Assembly (NCBI GenBank): GCA_905331475.1
Contig: CAJNYU010001875.1
Span: 248,001 to 312,000, forward strand
Origin: Rotaria socialis
Lineage: Eukaryota > Rotifera > Eurotatoria > Philodinida > Philodinidae
Reading direction: 5' to 3'
Length of the DNA stretch: 64,000 bases
Numbering within the stretch: position 1 is the stretch's first letter; every line of letters starts with the position of its first letter. Below the pieces are notes generated by a model. The model had not been told where the DNA came from. It made no database searches and saw only the letters and a list, made by a program, of their open reading frames with translations. Positions 12,228-24,471 of the stretch are shown piece by piece. The position numbers and the translations under genes were made by a program.

Positions 12228-12920
12228 ATGTACATATTCATTGGACTGACCTATGCTATATCATCATTCCATATCGTACTCGCATTAATGAGTATTATTC
12301 TTGGCATTATTTCACAAAGTCGAGAACTCGTTTGGATGGCACATAGTATATCACCACTATGGAGTGGTGTTTTTGTAAGGATTTTTGTTTGTTGTCTTAT
12401 TGTCAATATTTCTTTTATCTGCTTTGTCGTTTTTAGTTTGCACTGTGTGGTGCCATAGGGATAATATGTGCACGTCAAAAAGGTCTCTATGTGGTAAATT
12501 GAAAACAAAACAAAACAAAAGAAAATAAATTCGTTTGATTTGAATTTTTAGATATTATGCTATGTAGCAATAAGTATTGTAACGCTTGTAGTCGATTGTG
12601 TCAATATTCAATTGCTACGCTTAGGTCTTGTTAATATAATGACAGACGGACAAGCTTATCTAAAAGAACAAAAAGATCTGCTTGTATTTGTTGCATTGAT
12701 TATTTCCCTAATTGAATGTTTAATGTGTTTATTAAGTATATCTGTTGGAGTACGATTATCGTTTGATGCCGCCAAGAAAAAATTTCGTAAAAAAGAAGGC
12801 GTTTTTTATGTTCAAATACTATCAGAAAAAGATATTGTTGTCGTATCAAAGCCATCATCATCAAAACAATCTGTTTCAGCTCATGAATCTGTTCAATCAT
12901 TCGATCGATCATTGGCATGA
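12228..12920 (+). CDS. Small four-transmembrane protein
   Basis: Three exons: 12228-12374, 12437-12493, 12552-12920; 190 aa. Hydrophobic segments lie at about residues 2-28, 45-65, 69-88 and 112-136. The second begins SPLWSGVFFALCGAIGI, which resembles the second helix of CD20/MS4A-like and ENTREP (FAM189)/TMEM255-like tetraspan proteins (P-x-W-x-G...G-x-x-G-I). The tail is basic then Ser-rich. The ATG at 12228 gives a helix almost at the N terminus; an upstream coding exon is possible. Family assignment is only suggestive: no Cys-Cys-Gly loop of true tetraspanins is present. Confidence 0.6.
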
Positions 12921-13902
12921 CAATAAAAATATATTTCTTTCTTCTGCTATATTTTATTTTTTGTATTTCAAACACAAAAGATCTATATATTTAGCTTTAA
13001 TTGTTGAATGGCAATTTCATACTATCTTTGTTTTTTTCTTTTTCTTTGCTGTCGTTGTTGTTGTTGTTGTTGTTGTATGCAAATCAAAAACATATAGAGA
13101 AAACCAGTTAAGCGGTTATGAAGTCAAATTCTCTTTTTTTATAAATTAAATATTCAGATAGAATAATGAATAGCATGATTTTTATTTTATAATAAATATT
13201 AGATAGCTATCGAAAATAAACATGCTTAAGTATGTCTTAAGATATCATTTAAGTTCATATTAAGAGGATATATATACCATGTTTTTTTTCGGAACCTTTA
13301 TGAGCTGATCAAAAAAATTGATTCTTGTCCTATGTCTTTATCAATACTATTAAAAATCTTTTTTTTGTTGAAACATATTTAAACTATTGTTCATCACTAA
13401 AATATCTATTTTAGAATGAGCTGGCCTCCCACCGAGAGTTTTTGATAAAAGAGGAATAAAGAGGATTTTTAATAGAAACGAGGAAAAATAGGAGGATGTT
13501 TTTTGCATCCCTGAAAAGCATAAGTGAAGCTAAAACTCCAACATCGGGAAACTGATCCCTTTTTATGCCTGTTTGATAGCTGGTATAAGTATAAGTTGAG
13601 AGAAACTTTGACCATTGAAGTACATTTTTATTAAATGTCGAATGCATATAGCACAAAACTAGATTATCAGAAGAATAATTCCCAAAAAAGTTTCAATCTC
13701 TACAAAATACAATAGAGTTGAAGCTAAATAAGTGCAAAAATCTACAACCAGAATCAATATGATCCTCAGCTCGATTCATTTTGAACAGACTTGAGCGCCC
13801 AAAATATCTCAAATTTTGTTACTTGATCATCGAAAGACAAGAATTTATTAGCATTGATTAGTTCAAGATATTTTTGTGGATGTTGATGGGTTTGTTATCC
13901 TT
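12921..13902. other. Intergenic, no gene; (GTT)n run and AAAGAGG repeat
   Basis: A (GTT)n run lies at about 13054-13075. A purine-rich AAAAGAGG/GAGGATTTT block at about 13446-13497 recurs in the same orientation at about 14888-14940, flanking the inverted-repeat element between them. Confidence 0.5.
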
Positions 13903-14353
13903 TTCCACAAATTGAAATCCCCAGATACATCCCTACACATATCCACGCTTGTGGAGAATACCAAACATATGACCGGTTCTGGTGATCAAGTAGGAATTTT
14001 GATTTAGGGATTTTTCAATTTCAGGATTTTTTTTTTGGATATAAGATATGCCTTATACAAACCATAAGGAATAGCATCTTAGCATTCACAGTATTCTGTA
14101 TGTGCCATGGTTTGCTAGGATTCTGGTGACCAGAATATGTGTGTTCGTACTGTGGTCTTCGTGGCATCATCTGGCTTTGATGGCAAGAAACGATTTTCAA
14201 TATGGTAGAATATGATGTTGAATCGTGATGAACAGGGCATACCTTATATTCAAAAAAATCCCTACTTGGTCGCCAGAGTCGGTCATATCTGTAGTATTCG
14301 CCACAAGTATGGATATGACGTAGGGATGTATCTAGGGATTTCAATTTGTGGAA
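13903..14353. mobile_element. MITE with about 105-bp terminal inverted repeats
   Basis: TTCCACAAATTGAAATCCCC at the left end (13903 onward) is matched in reverse complement at the right end (to 14353). The arms stay similar for about 105 bp through GATACATCCCTAC, CTTGTGG and AAGTAGG blocks. No transposase. Superfamily and target-site duplication undetermined. Confidence 0.75.
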
Positions 14354-15899
14354 GTGATAGACATTCGTTTATACGGAAATATTATACTTCTCTTAATGTT
14401 ACAGTAGAATAATAATGTAAGACGATTGCACACGATTACTATCGCAATCCAGAAACCGCAAGAAATTCAAACGGAAAAAAATAAGGAGTCTATATCATAC
14501 AGCAATGACTTATTAATACAAGACAATTAGTGTCACGCCAATGAAGGGAAATGCACTACGTTAAATTGCAGTTAAATTGGGGATAGTTCACACAATCTAT
14601 CAATGTTCATTTTATTTGTATTACTGCTCTTTTCTTTTGTAGAAATCGATTGGTTTCATCGATTACTTTTCATTGAATGTTCGAATATCTTGATCGAACT
14701 GAACTCCATTTTAGCTCTTTGTTCCATCTCCTATAGTTGTTGTATGTACTATATGTTAACAGATCTACCGCTATGTCATGGTGAAAAAATCACGGAAGAA
14801 ATAAATACTTACAGTCATACATCAACCTTTTATTGCTGAAAAATCTATTTATGCTATCAGTTTCTTAGCTCACTCTAATTTTTTATTAAAAAAAGAGGCT
14901 AAAAAGAGGATTTTAAAAAATAGAGGAAAAAGAGGCGGAGTGGATGGCCAGGAATGAGCCTATCTGTTCTAATGTACTGCTGGTTTTGTTTTAGTATAAA
15001 ATATTGAGCTTATTTATAAAGTTCAAAATGAGACTGAATTGTCTGTTTCGCTCAAGAAAATATCGTGAAGTTCACAGAGATAAAAAAAAATTTTTATTCT
15101 GATTTTCCTCATGATTGAAAATATTTAATAGGCACATCGCAACTTAATCAAGCAAAGTGAATGCACATTTCACTGATTTCTAATTAGATAAACATACATA
15201 AGATTTTCCATTGAATACTTCTGTATTTGTTCATTATCGAGAGATACGAATTCAGAATTATTGATCTAAAACTAAACAGCGGCTCATATATTTTTTTTGA
15301 CTGAGAAACTAATATTTCAGTTGACTCATCTGCCAAGGATTTTTACGACGAATACTGATAAAGCAGCAAAGTAATCATAACCAGTTTGCTGATGTGTCAG
15401 ACATCGAACTTTATGTGGTTAATCACAGCTCTAGGATCTGTAGTCGTAGGAGGAATGTGCGTGCCAGTGATTAAAAAAAGTTCTTCCGTATCTTTCTGAT
15501 AGTTATCTAGCTGTGATTATAAAATTTTGCTAAAACTATCAAACTAATGTTAGATCAATTCCAAAAGTTCGCATTTCCACGCTCTTCCTTTGTTCAGGGC
15601 GTCCGTTATTGTCACGTGATATCAATACAAATATTAGTTTAAATTAGTTCGTAGAACCGTTCACATGAACTGTAAAGTTTTTTCTTTTCTATTTAACTGA
15701 TTATTTGATTGATTATAGAAAAAAAACACCTTGTTCAAACATACGTAAAATGCATCTTATATGTTTACACTTTAAATAAAATTTGTTTTTATTCTTAATA
15801 TAAGAAAAGAGCAGTTAGCGACATGATTATATGAACTTTTTCGGGTTTGATCTTGATCCTATTCGTTGAAAAGAAAAATAAAGAATGATATTAGATAGA
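14354..15899. other. Intergenic, no supported gene
   Basis: Short open stretches only, with no domain. A possible minus-strand poly(A) signal (TTTATT on +) is at 15788-15793, about 110 bp beyond the GTF2E2 stop. Confidence 0.4.
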
Positions 15900-17372
15900 T
15901 TATTTTTTGGTTGCTGATTCGGAATAATCCTAAAAATAAATAAAAATCATTTAGATCTTTTTTTTATCTTTTGCGTTTCAATCATTTACTTCTAGTTTAT
16001 GAGCAACATGTTGATTGTGCTTCATTGTGTCAGGACGTCGACCTCCTCGTCTTGGTTTGTTAGTTAAATGTGATTGACGTGGCGTATTTTTCATCAGGCC
16101 ATAATGTCCTTGCTTATCAAGAAATTCCCAAATCTTCTTATCATCTAAACCTTCGACAGATATTTTTCTCCATGATTCAGTAAAGTCTAAATAGTGAAGA
16201 AGACAAATGAAAGTGTCAAAAAAAGCCTACTATATTCTAGTTTAACCTGGGTGTACTTTTAGCTTGTAAGCAGGATCAGTGTAAAATAAAATTTCTTTTT
16301 TATTACTAGTTACTTTCACAACTTGACCATCTTTTATTAAGTTCTAAAATAGAACAAAATATAATATTAAATCCAATCGAAACTCAATTTTAAGCGTACT
16401 TCAATTATTTTATCAGCTGTCGGTCTTGGAATTGTATCTCGTACATCATCAACAGTTACAGCACCTTCACATTTTTCATGACGACTTTTTAAAAGATTCA
16501 GAAGTGCTTGTTTTTTACCACCTTTTAAATCAAGTGGTGGCTTATATACAAATTTGTTAACATCTTCGACTTTTTTAACATCAATTTTTTCATTTGACAA
16601 AAGTGCCTAAATGAAATTATCAATATTTTTTTATTTTGAATAGAAACTATTTACTTCAGAAGCAAGCCAATGTTTATCGGATGATTCAATTACAAGTTCA
16701 GATTCTTGTATAATTTCATCTAATGTTATTGCGTCAGCAGTTCCACCGAGAAAACGATCCTAAAGACAATATTTATTATGGATAAAAACTTTTTCTAACA
16801 TATGAACATATTTTATTTCTTCCATTAACTTAATCAATATCAATAGAGTCAGATGTTTTGCATTATAAAAATATCAGTCACAGATTTCAACTATTGTTTT
16901 ATAGATATCCGTTACAAAATCTATAGAATAATCAAATCAACTCTTTCTGATGGTGTTAAAATTTATAATTTTTTTCTGATAAATATTTCATAATAAAGAA
17001 AAATATTCATCCTGGATTTTAGGATGTTAACGTTTAGTATTATTGTTTACTTGTAGTTTTTCGACAATTTTTGTAAGTATTAAAAATCTGGATTTTGACG
17101 ACGAACTTGATGGATGATAGTCATTTGCAAAATCTATGAATGAAATAAACATATCTATGACTAGTTCTATCGTGATTATAATGAAAACACGAACCTGTAG
17201 ATGTTTTCGAACGGCCAAATGTTGGTTTTGACCGATTCGTTTTTTGTGACGAAGATGATGATTTCTCAGTTTTTTGACGTTTTTCACTCGATGCTAGAAA
17301 AGATGCTGCATCAGCCTCTCGCTTACGAAAATTTGCATGGTCTTTAAATAAGGCTGCTGAAGCCGAATTCAT
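15900..17372 (-). CDS. GTF2E2: Transcription initiation factor IIE subunit beta
   Basis: Seven exons in coding order: 17372-17195, 17133-17051, 16759-16655, 16606-16400, 16343-16247, 16186-15990, 15929-15900; 298 aa against 291 in human. TFIIE beta helps TFIIE recruit TFIIH to the RNA polymerase II pre-initiation complex. The Ser-rich basic N terminus is followed by the first winged helix (FLILTKIVEKLQ ... ITLDEIIQESE), the second winged helix (VYKPPLDLKGGKKQALLNLL ... DDVRDTIP), a YTDPAYKLKV strand and a basic tail ending HVAHKLEDYSESATKK, like human HLAGVLKDYSDITSSK. The last exon is only 30 nt. I preferred the Met at 17372 to an in-frame Met at 17399 because it matches the family start. 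The first donor is GTTCGT, not the usual GTAAG-like form. Confidence 0.93.
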
Positions 17373-18012
17373 GATCAAATAAAAAAATCTAAAATTCAAT
17401 GTATTTTATAGATCGACTTCTTTTAATATTTAATCAATTAAATAAAAGGCCAAAACAAAAAATAGATGAACTTTAATATACATTTAAAAGATGCAACAAC
17501 ACAAGAACAAAAAAAACGAAAAAGAGTGATACCTTCAACATTGAATTAAATATCTGTTACTTCTCTTACGAAGACTCACAAATAAAAGAAAAACATTCAA
17601 ATACGGCCTGCCGACAGTTGCTAACTTGTTTGAATATAATAAACGACAAAGAATAAAAAGTGAATGAATATATTTGTCTTTTCTTTTGTCTCGATATGTT
17701 CTACCTAAGCATATACATGAAAAATGAAGCAGCACAGCAGCCAAAATGAAAAATGAAAATTATGAAGATATCACCGGCTAGTTTTTCATGCTGTTGCTTT
17801 TGGTTTTTGGCTTGTGTTTTGAATTTTTTGTTTAATATCACCGGAACGGGACAACAATAATACAAAACAAAGACAAAAACAACAACAAAAGCGTGATATA
17901 GTGCTAAAGAAAAAGCTATACGATTGAGTGTTCCAGACACCCCAAGAAGAAAATATATACATTAGAAAAAAAGAGTCTTGTTGTTCCTTGTTGTAATATA
18001 ATCAATTGATCA
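17373..18012. other. Spacer between Smaug and GTF2E2
   Basis: 640 bp between two minus-strand genes; it must hold the GTF2E2 promoter and the Smaug 3' end. No clear motif. Confidence 0.4.
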
Positions 18013-18259
18013 TTATTCAGTATCTGCTGAATTGCTTGAAGGCGATTGTATATTTTGCATATTTGAAGAATCAATTTTATGATCAATTGGTATATCTTTA
18101 GCTAAAATAAGATTTTATTCGAAAATAATTTTCATAGCGGCAGTTAACTTACGATCATCATTTATGGCACTTTCAGTTATTTGACGGCAGAGTGTTTCAA
18201 ATTCAGCCGTATTATGTTGTTGATGATATTCATGCGCAAGATTTTGACTGTGACTATCG

Positions 18260-18293
<34 letters not shown>

Positions 18294-21200
18294 TTTGTGT
18301 TGAATTATTATTATCATTACCTCCAAGAGAAAAAAAGATTATGAAAAAAAAAAAGCAAAAATATTTATTTTTCTACCATAGTAAATAGGTGAACTTGTGT
18401 CTGAAAATTTATGTTGAATAGATGATTCATTATTCATTTGTGAATGTGCTAAATATTGCTGTGATGAATAGGGTGTTGACGTCACTCTATAGGACGTTTG
18501 TTGAGGAGAAAGTTGTGAATGTGTTGTTGATTGAACATTTCCTGTCGGTATTTGATTATAATAACGAATTTTACTTGGGTCACTATATGTTTTACATAAT
18601 TTTGTTTTGTCATCAAGATTAGTGTCACCATAGGGACCAAAACTTTTTTTTCTTGTTAATAATTGATGTTGATTTGTTGCTAAATAAGCTCCATTATTAT
18701 TTTGTGTTGGTGATTTACCACAACTAAATGTTGGTCGAAAATTTCCGGTACCATTACCAGTACGTTCAGTTATAAACTGTGCTGATTGGTGGTTTATTAA
18801 ACGTTCTTGTAATGACGGTGTTGATGTTATTGATAAATGATCTGTTAATCCTGTTGAATCGTCATTTGAATCAGTATTCGTCGTAAATAGAAATGTTGGC
18901 GATTTGATTGGACGCCGATTTAAAGTCGAATCTTGTTGATTACTAGTTCCATTTTGATTTGACATATCAGAATTATATTGCCGTGATAATGGCACAAAAT
19001 TCGTATTATAATTTGAATAGTATGAAACTGTACTTTTGATATTTCGTACAACCGGCCTTGTTAATGGTGTTGTATTCACATTGCCCATACTTGTTTGTGG
19101 TCTCAATTGTGTACGACGATTCAAGGATGATGATGATGATTGCATGGATTTATAATCAACTTTACCCGATGTTTGCAATTTATTGCATAGAGGACCACGC
19201 CAATGTAATAATGCATGACGTTGATCAGGTGAGAATGCTTCATGTTTATAGCAACGATCGAATAAACCAACAAGATTATTGCACATTTCAGATAAAATAT
19301 TTGTCGATGAGTTACTGCATGTTAATTGTTGATAGACTGAAAAGAATATAAGAATTCATGAAAAGGATAATTTTATTGTTTAGATTTCACAAAAAATAAA
19401 TAAAATAATTTCCATATGACTCGTAGTGATCAGAGATGCACACAGGACAGAGAGAAAGTTCAAATCGACTCCTTTCCTGCCGCGCGCCAAGACTGTTGGT
19501 CTATGACTTTGACTATGTTTTCTTTGCATTTCATTTAGGATTACTGGTTAGAGAATGAGAGGACTCGTGCATTTGATTTTTTTTTAATTAGAGATCTGCA
19601 ATTGGTTACGATTCTGAAAGTCGCTAATGGAAAGATACGCAGAACACATAACCCTCTTTCCGTACAGCAGACAAATATTTATTTTCTTTTGATAGAATAT
19701 TATTTTTCTATTTTTAAATACCTTTCTCAAGTACTTGCATAATTAATTTAGGTAAATCTTCGTCATCAGTATCATCATTATTTTTTTCCGTCTGTTTAAC
19801 ATGTATCGGTGTTAACATGAATTCGTTTAATATTTGTAAAACTGTTTTAATATCAATTTGCCCATTATCAATATCAATAATACATTGTTGCAGTAATGAT
19901 GGTCTTTCTTTTAATTTTTTTATATTTAATAGTATTTTAGTGCATGCGCCGTCTGTTATTTTTCCTTCTTTTAATTGATCAAATGTTAAATTCATCATTT
20001 GGTCATATGTCATTTGTGAAAAGAAAAAAGCATATTTATGTAAGCGTAGAGTTTTCAACCATTTAGGTACGTCTAAAAAGTTGTCATAAAAACATTAAAT
20101 TACAAAGAAATATAAATATATATATTAAATTACCTCGCATGCCACTATTAGGTTGTAGAAATTTATTTGGCACAGAACCAAAATTTCCATCAACACATAA
20201 ATATGGTGAAACAAGTTCATTGCTGTTTCTTGACGCATTCGGGTATGGTTTTGTATTTCGATTGCGTAATGAACAAAATTGACGTAAACGATTGCGATTA
20301 TATGGCGCTTGAGGATCTAAATGAAAGTTATCAATTGAATTTGGTATTGTTTGCATGAAATTTTTCGTAAAATTGTGTTGTATTTGAGGAATTTCTTCAT
20401 CTTCATCACTGATTGTTAAGGCGGATTTCATTTGCTGTTGATAATTAGAATTTTGATGGCGAAGTTCAGAATAATATGAGCCAATTGATTGTGATGGTGC
20501 ACTGACTGCAGCTGATAAGGGTGTAAGTTGTGAATGATTTGAAATTGATTGTTCAGGCGTTGGTGATGATGTTGTTTTACCAGCAAATATATGATTATTT
20601 TGATTATCCTGTCCACTGATTAATGTTAATTTATCTGAATGAGAATGACCAATAGATAGATGTTGCGAATCATGAGTTGTTAAAATGCTTTGAACAGGAT
20701 TTATCATATTTGGTTCCGTTAAATCCACACCACTATCACTCGCTACATGACCCATTAGCTGTTGACTTGATGGCGAATTATGAGAACCTTCCGAAGTAAA
20801 GTTCATTAATGATGATGGTGGCGGTGTTGTCTGCTGATGAAGTCGAATCGATGGAAAACGTTGTAAAGGTTGATGATGTATTGGCATTAATGGTGATGAG
20901 GATAATGATTTCTTTAAAGTGAAAGAAGAAAAAAATCCGGTAAAAATTATTTAATTTTATCGTCTCAAATAAATAGTTCTTGGTTCTATATTTTATTCTA
21001 TTATTTGATAGGCATATATTATTTTCATTTCGATTAGATAAATAACTAGATGCGCATATTTAAATGCTTTTGTTAGTCCATTTACGTCAGCTCTAATGGA
21101 AAGTAAGATAAGAATATTTACATCCGTGTTCTTATTTTTGAAAAATTGATAAAATAAAGGAAAGAGGAAATAAAATAAAATAATGGCCTTGGAACGTCAT

Positions 21201-21865
21201 GACCGCATTTAGAAATTAGTATTTTTCTCATGTACAAATCTTTACATTCTATTATAATTTAATCAAGAGCATACCTCTTCCGTATTTCCTTTACTAATTA
21301 TTGTTGCTGATGAAACTAAAGCATTTAATTGTGGTACATCAACTTGAAACTTTTGTAAACTTGGATTAGTTTGAATGAAAAATTGAATTTGCTGACAAAC
21401 GCCAATTAGTTGTTGTTCTGAACAGGAAAAATTAGAGGGATTATTTAATTTCGAATCCAAATATATTAACACATTTCGATAGGAATCCAGTAATTTTTCA
21501 TCAGTTGCTGTTAATGAAACTAATGGTAAATAAAGTTGAAGTGTTGAAATTATTTTATCTAACGGATCCGATAGGAGACAAGCAAGTATAACTAAAATTA
21601 GAAAAGCATCACATCTTATCTGTTGTCTACAATTTTGACGATTACTGGGTGCATTTGCTTGATCCACTGTATGGCGAAGCATATCATCACTATTTTGTTG
21701 ATTATTGCTGTAGGATAAAAATTGGGCAAGAAAATATCGATATCGTAAATGTAATTTTTTTGATAATTCAACTGACGCAAAAATCTGTTCGAATAATGTC
21801 CACCCATCAAGTTGCTGTTGAATACGATTATTTTGATCGTGAAATTTTTCTGATAATGTTAACAT
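18013..21865 (-). CDS. SAMD4: Smaug homologue, SAM-domain RNA-binding translational repressor
   Basis: Six exons: 21865-21275, 20911-20134, 20072-19722, 19336-18377, 18320-18153, 18101-18013; 978 aa, close to fly Smaug. Residues 1-197 match the N-terminal region of SAMD4 proteins (FHDQNNRIQQQLDGWTLFEQ, compare the FRDQ...GW start). The SAM domain (about 458-520) reads VPKWLKTLRLHKYAFFFSQM then MTYDQMMNLT ... LKERPSLL, diagnostic of Smaug. A PHAT-like helical region follows (LFDRCYKHEAF...LLHWRGPLCNKLQ, about 595-625). The rest is Ser/Gln/Asn-rich. Smaug proteins bind stem-loops in mRNA and recruit deadenylase and repressors in the cytoplasm. Introns 1 and 3 are about 360-385 bp, the others short. 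Confidence 0.92.
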
Positions 21866-24471
21866 ATTATTATTATAGATTAGAGTTGTCTTGTTAATTT
21901 TTGTAACTGTTTTCTTTTTTTAATATTATATGAAACACACACAACACACACACACAGCACAATAGATAATATTATGTTTTACACAAAAACATCGTCATCT
22001 GAAATATGAGAATATAGAAAGGAAGGCAGGCGAATAAGGGGTAGAGAAAAAATCTAGTTCTACTAGAGAAAATAAAACTGCATATGCAAATCGAGTCATT
22101 CTATTGAAATTTTCAACGCTTGTGCAATAAAGAAATAATGTCGTGATGTTAAACTGCTCATGTGACATGCCAGTACCTCACACACTGTACTAATAGACGA
22201 GACACATTCTCCTTTTATACTCTTGCTTTTTCTCTTTTTCTCTCTCGTACTCGTTATATTATCGAGTAATCAATCTAGGCACTTCTTCGTTCACTATCAC
22301 AGTGAGAACAGCAAGAAAAGCATAGAAGTACGTAGAAAGAGAATGACTTTATTCTTCTGTGCGACCAAAGTCATGCCTTATTTTTTGTGTCTACCACTTT
22401 TTTTCTTTCTTTTCTTTGCGAACCATTCTGTTTTTTAACTCCAATTGGTTCACCATTGTGACTATCGTCTATATCAACGGCACTTACGAGTCCATGATTA
22501 CTGACTATTTTCTGTTCTGTTTTTAGAGACATTATAAAAGAAAGCATACATTATTATTTTCCATCTTTGAGTTGTTTTTATTGCAAGGAGGAAGCTGCGG
22601 ATTTTGGGATTTTCAAAATCCCAAAGATCGGCTCTTTCCTCTTGTTTTATTGTGTAAGAGAAAAAATCGCATCTAGAAAAAAATTAGTTTCCACGTTACA
22701 ATAAATGAATACGCAATATGCTTTTTTTCACATTACGATTTTGTTTTTATCATGATTTAGAAATTAATGAAAACGGAATTCGATTTCAGCGACTAAGACA
22801 ACAAGAAAAAAATTAATATCCGGAGTTACTCAATATCAATATCATTGATTAAGACACAAGATTTGTTTCTATTTTTAATCAATAAAATTGATTCACGCTA
22901 ATTTTATCATTGGATGAATGAATTTTGTTTTTCGTTTAAAATTTAAAATTTATTACACCTATTTGATTATTGAAGTCCGTTGAAAAGAAAGCCAGAGTAA
23001 GGAAAACAAAGGAAAAAAACGAATTAAATGATAGATATAAGCTTGAGTTTTTCTTTTTTTTTGTTGTTAATTCATTTCAGGCAAATATAAAAATATTAGC
23101 GGCAAGTAATAAAGAGAGAGAAAAATGACAGTCATGATATAAACAATAACGCCATTTAATAAACTAGTTCAAGGGTTAACGATGGTGAGTCTTAATATAC
23201 TGAAAATTACCTTTGAGCAATAGGAAATAATAAATGCGTAGAAGAAGAGGATAAGACATTTTCTACGATATCGATACTTTCTTTTTTTTTCTTGTTTTCA
23301 TATATATAGTCTCCATTTGAAAATTACGCACAATTACCTCAATATTTTTTCTTATTGGCAGAATTTTTTATCTTATAAAAATCACGTTATTATTTGGAAA
23401 ATTTCTTATGAAAGAAAACTAATAAAAACAATTCAAAATGGCATTTTACGTCGTTTTTATAATCTCTAGTAGTAAAAGAAAAATAAATCTGTATTTGTAT
23501 TAGGACACTAGATGTCAGTCAGTGTTAACACTCAGGAAAAAAATTTGATGGTTCAGAACTTATTTTCATTTAGTATAAATATAAGTCATGCATGAAAAAT
23601 AAGTTTCGGCATGATGACGTTAGAAGATGATTTTCTTCAAATAGAATTATTTACGAGAAGAAGAAAACACATAAATTCTCAACTACTCGAAGATTGCATT
23701 TTAAATTTCTAACATATCATATGTGCCTACTCTTGTAATGATTCTATTTTCTTAACATAGATTATGTGACAAGTAGTAGAATCATCGAAGAGGGAAAAGA
23801 TGCGATCTTCTTCTGTCTTTAAAATCATGCTTTACATCTTTAAACATTTATAATTTAGCTAGTGTCTAGCAGATAAACATGTTATTATTCATTGGACATC
23901 AAAAAATGGATTCATACTTATCATGTCTGATAGATATGTAGTTATTCTTCTCTTTTCAGAAAGACAAAGAAATCCGGTTTTTATAATCATAGAATCTTGC
24001 CCGGCAGAGACGACAAAAAAAAGAGTACTTCATCAATATTTTTATTCAATTATCTTACAAAATGTTGTTTCTGTTTTTTTCTACTTTGATTGAAGTTTTC
24101 CATTTATTATTATGTATCAACTTCCGTTTTAAAATTTTATGCTTTATACCATGCTGAAGGAAATAAGCAAAAGAAAGACAACTAAAAATCCTTCCGAATC
24201 AATACAAATAAAAAAATCTATCTATATATTTAGTTTTGTCTTTTTTAATGTTTGACCGATGTTATTGACGTCAAAGAAAAAGAGAAAAAAACGTGAACAC
24301 CAAAAATAAACCAATCCATTATTGGATTAAATTATTTTTCTCAATATATTAAAATAACGCAGCATGAAAAAGAAAAACAATCTGACAAGCTAGAGTAAAG
24401 CAGTTTTAAGAAAATAAGACAAGCAACTTGCTCGTCATCTTTTATGCGTTCATTGAATGATGAGATGTATT
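21866..24471. other. Long intergenic stretch, no gene seen
   Basis: 2.6 kb between Smaug and NPC1 with no recognisable coding segment on either strand. Contains a small palindrome TTTTGGGATTTTCAAAATCCCAAA-like at 22600-22624 and a GT/CA-rich patch near 21935-21957. Confidence 0.45.

Noticed and set aside
17027..17399. Minus-strand readings that run through GTF2E2 introns
   Set aside because: They are exons 1 and 2 read into introns; the spliced model matches TFIIE beta.
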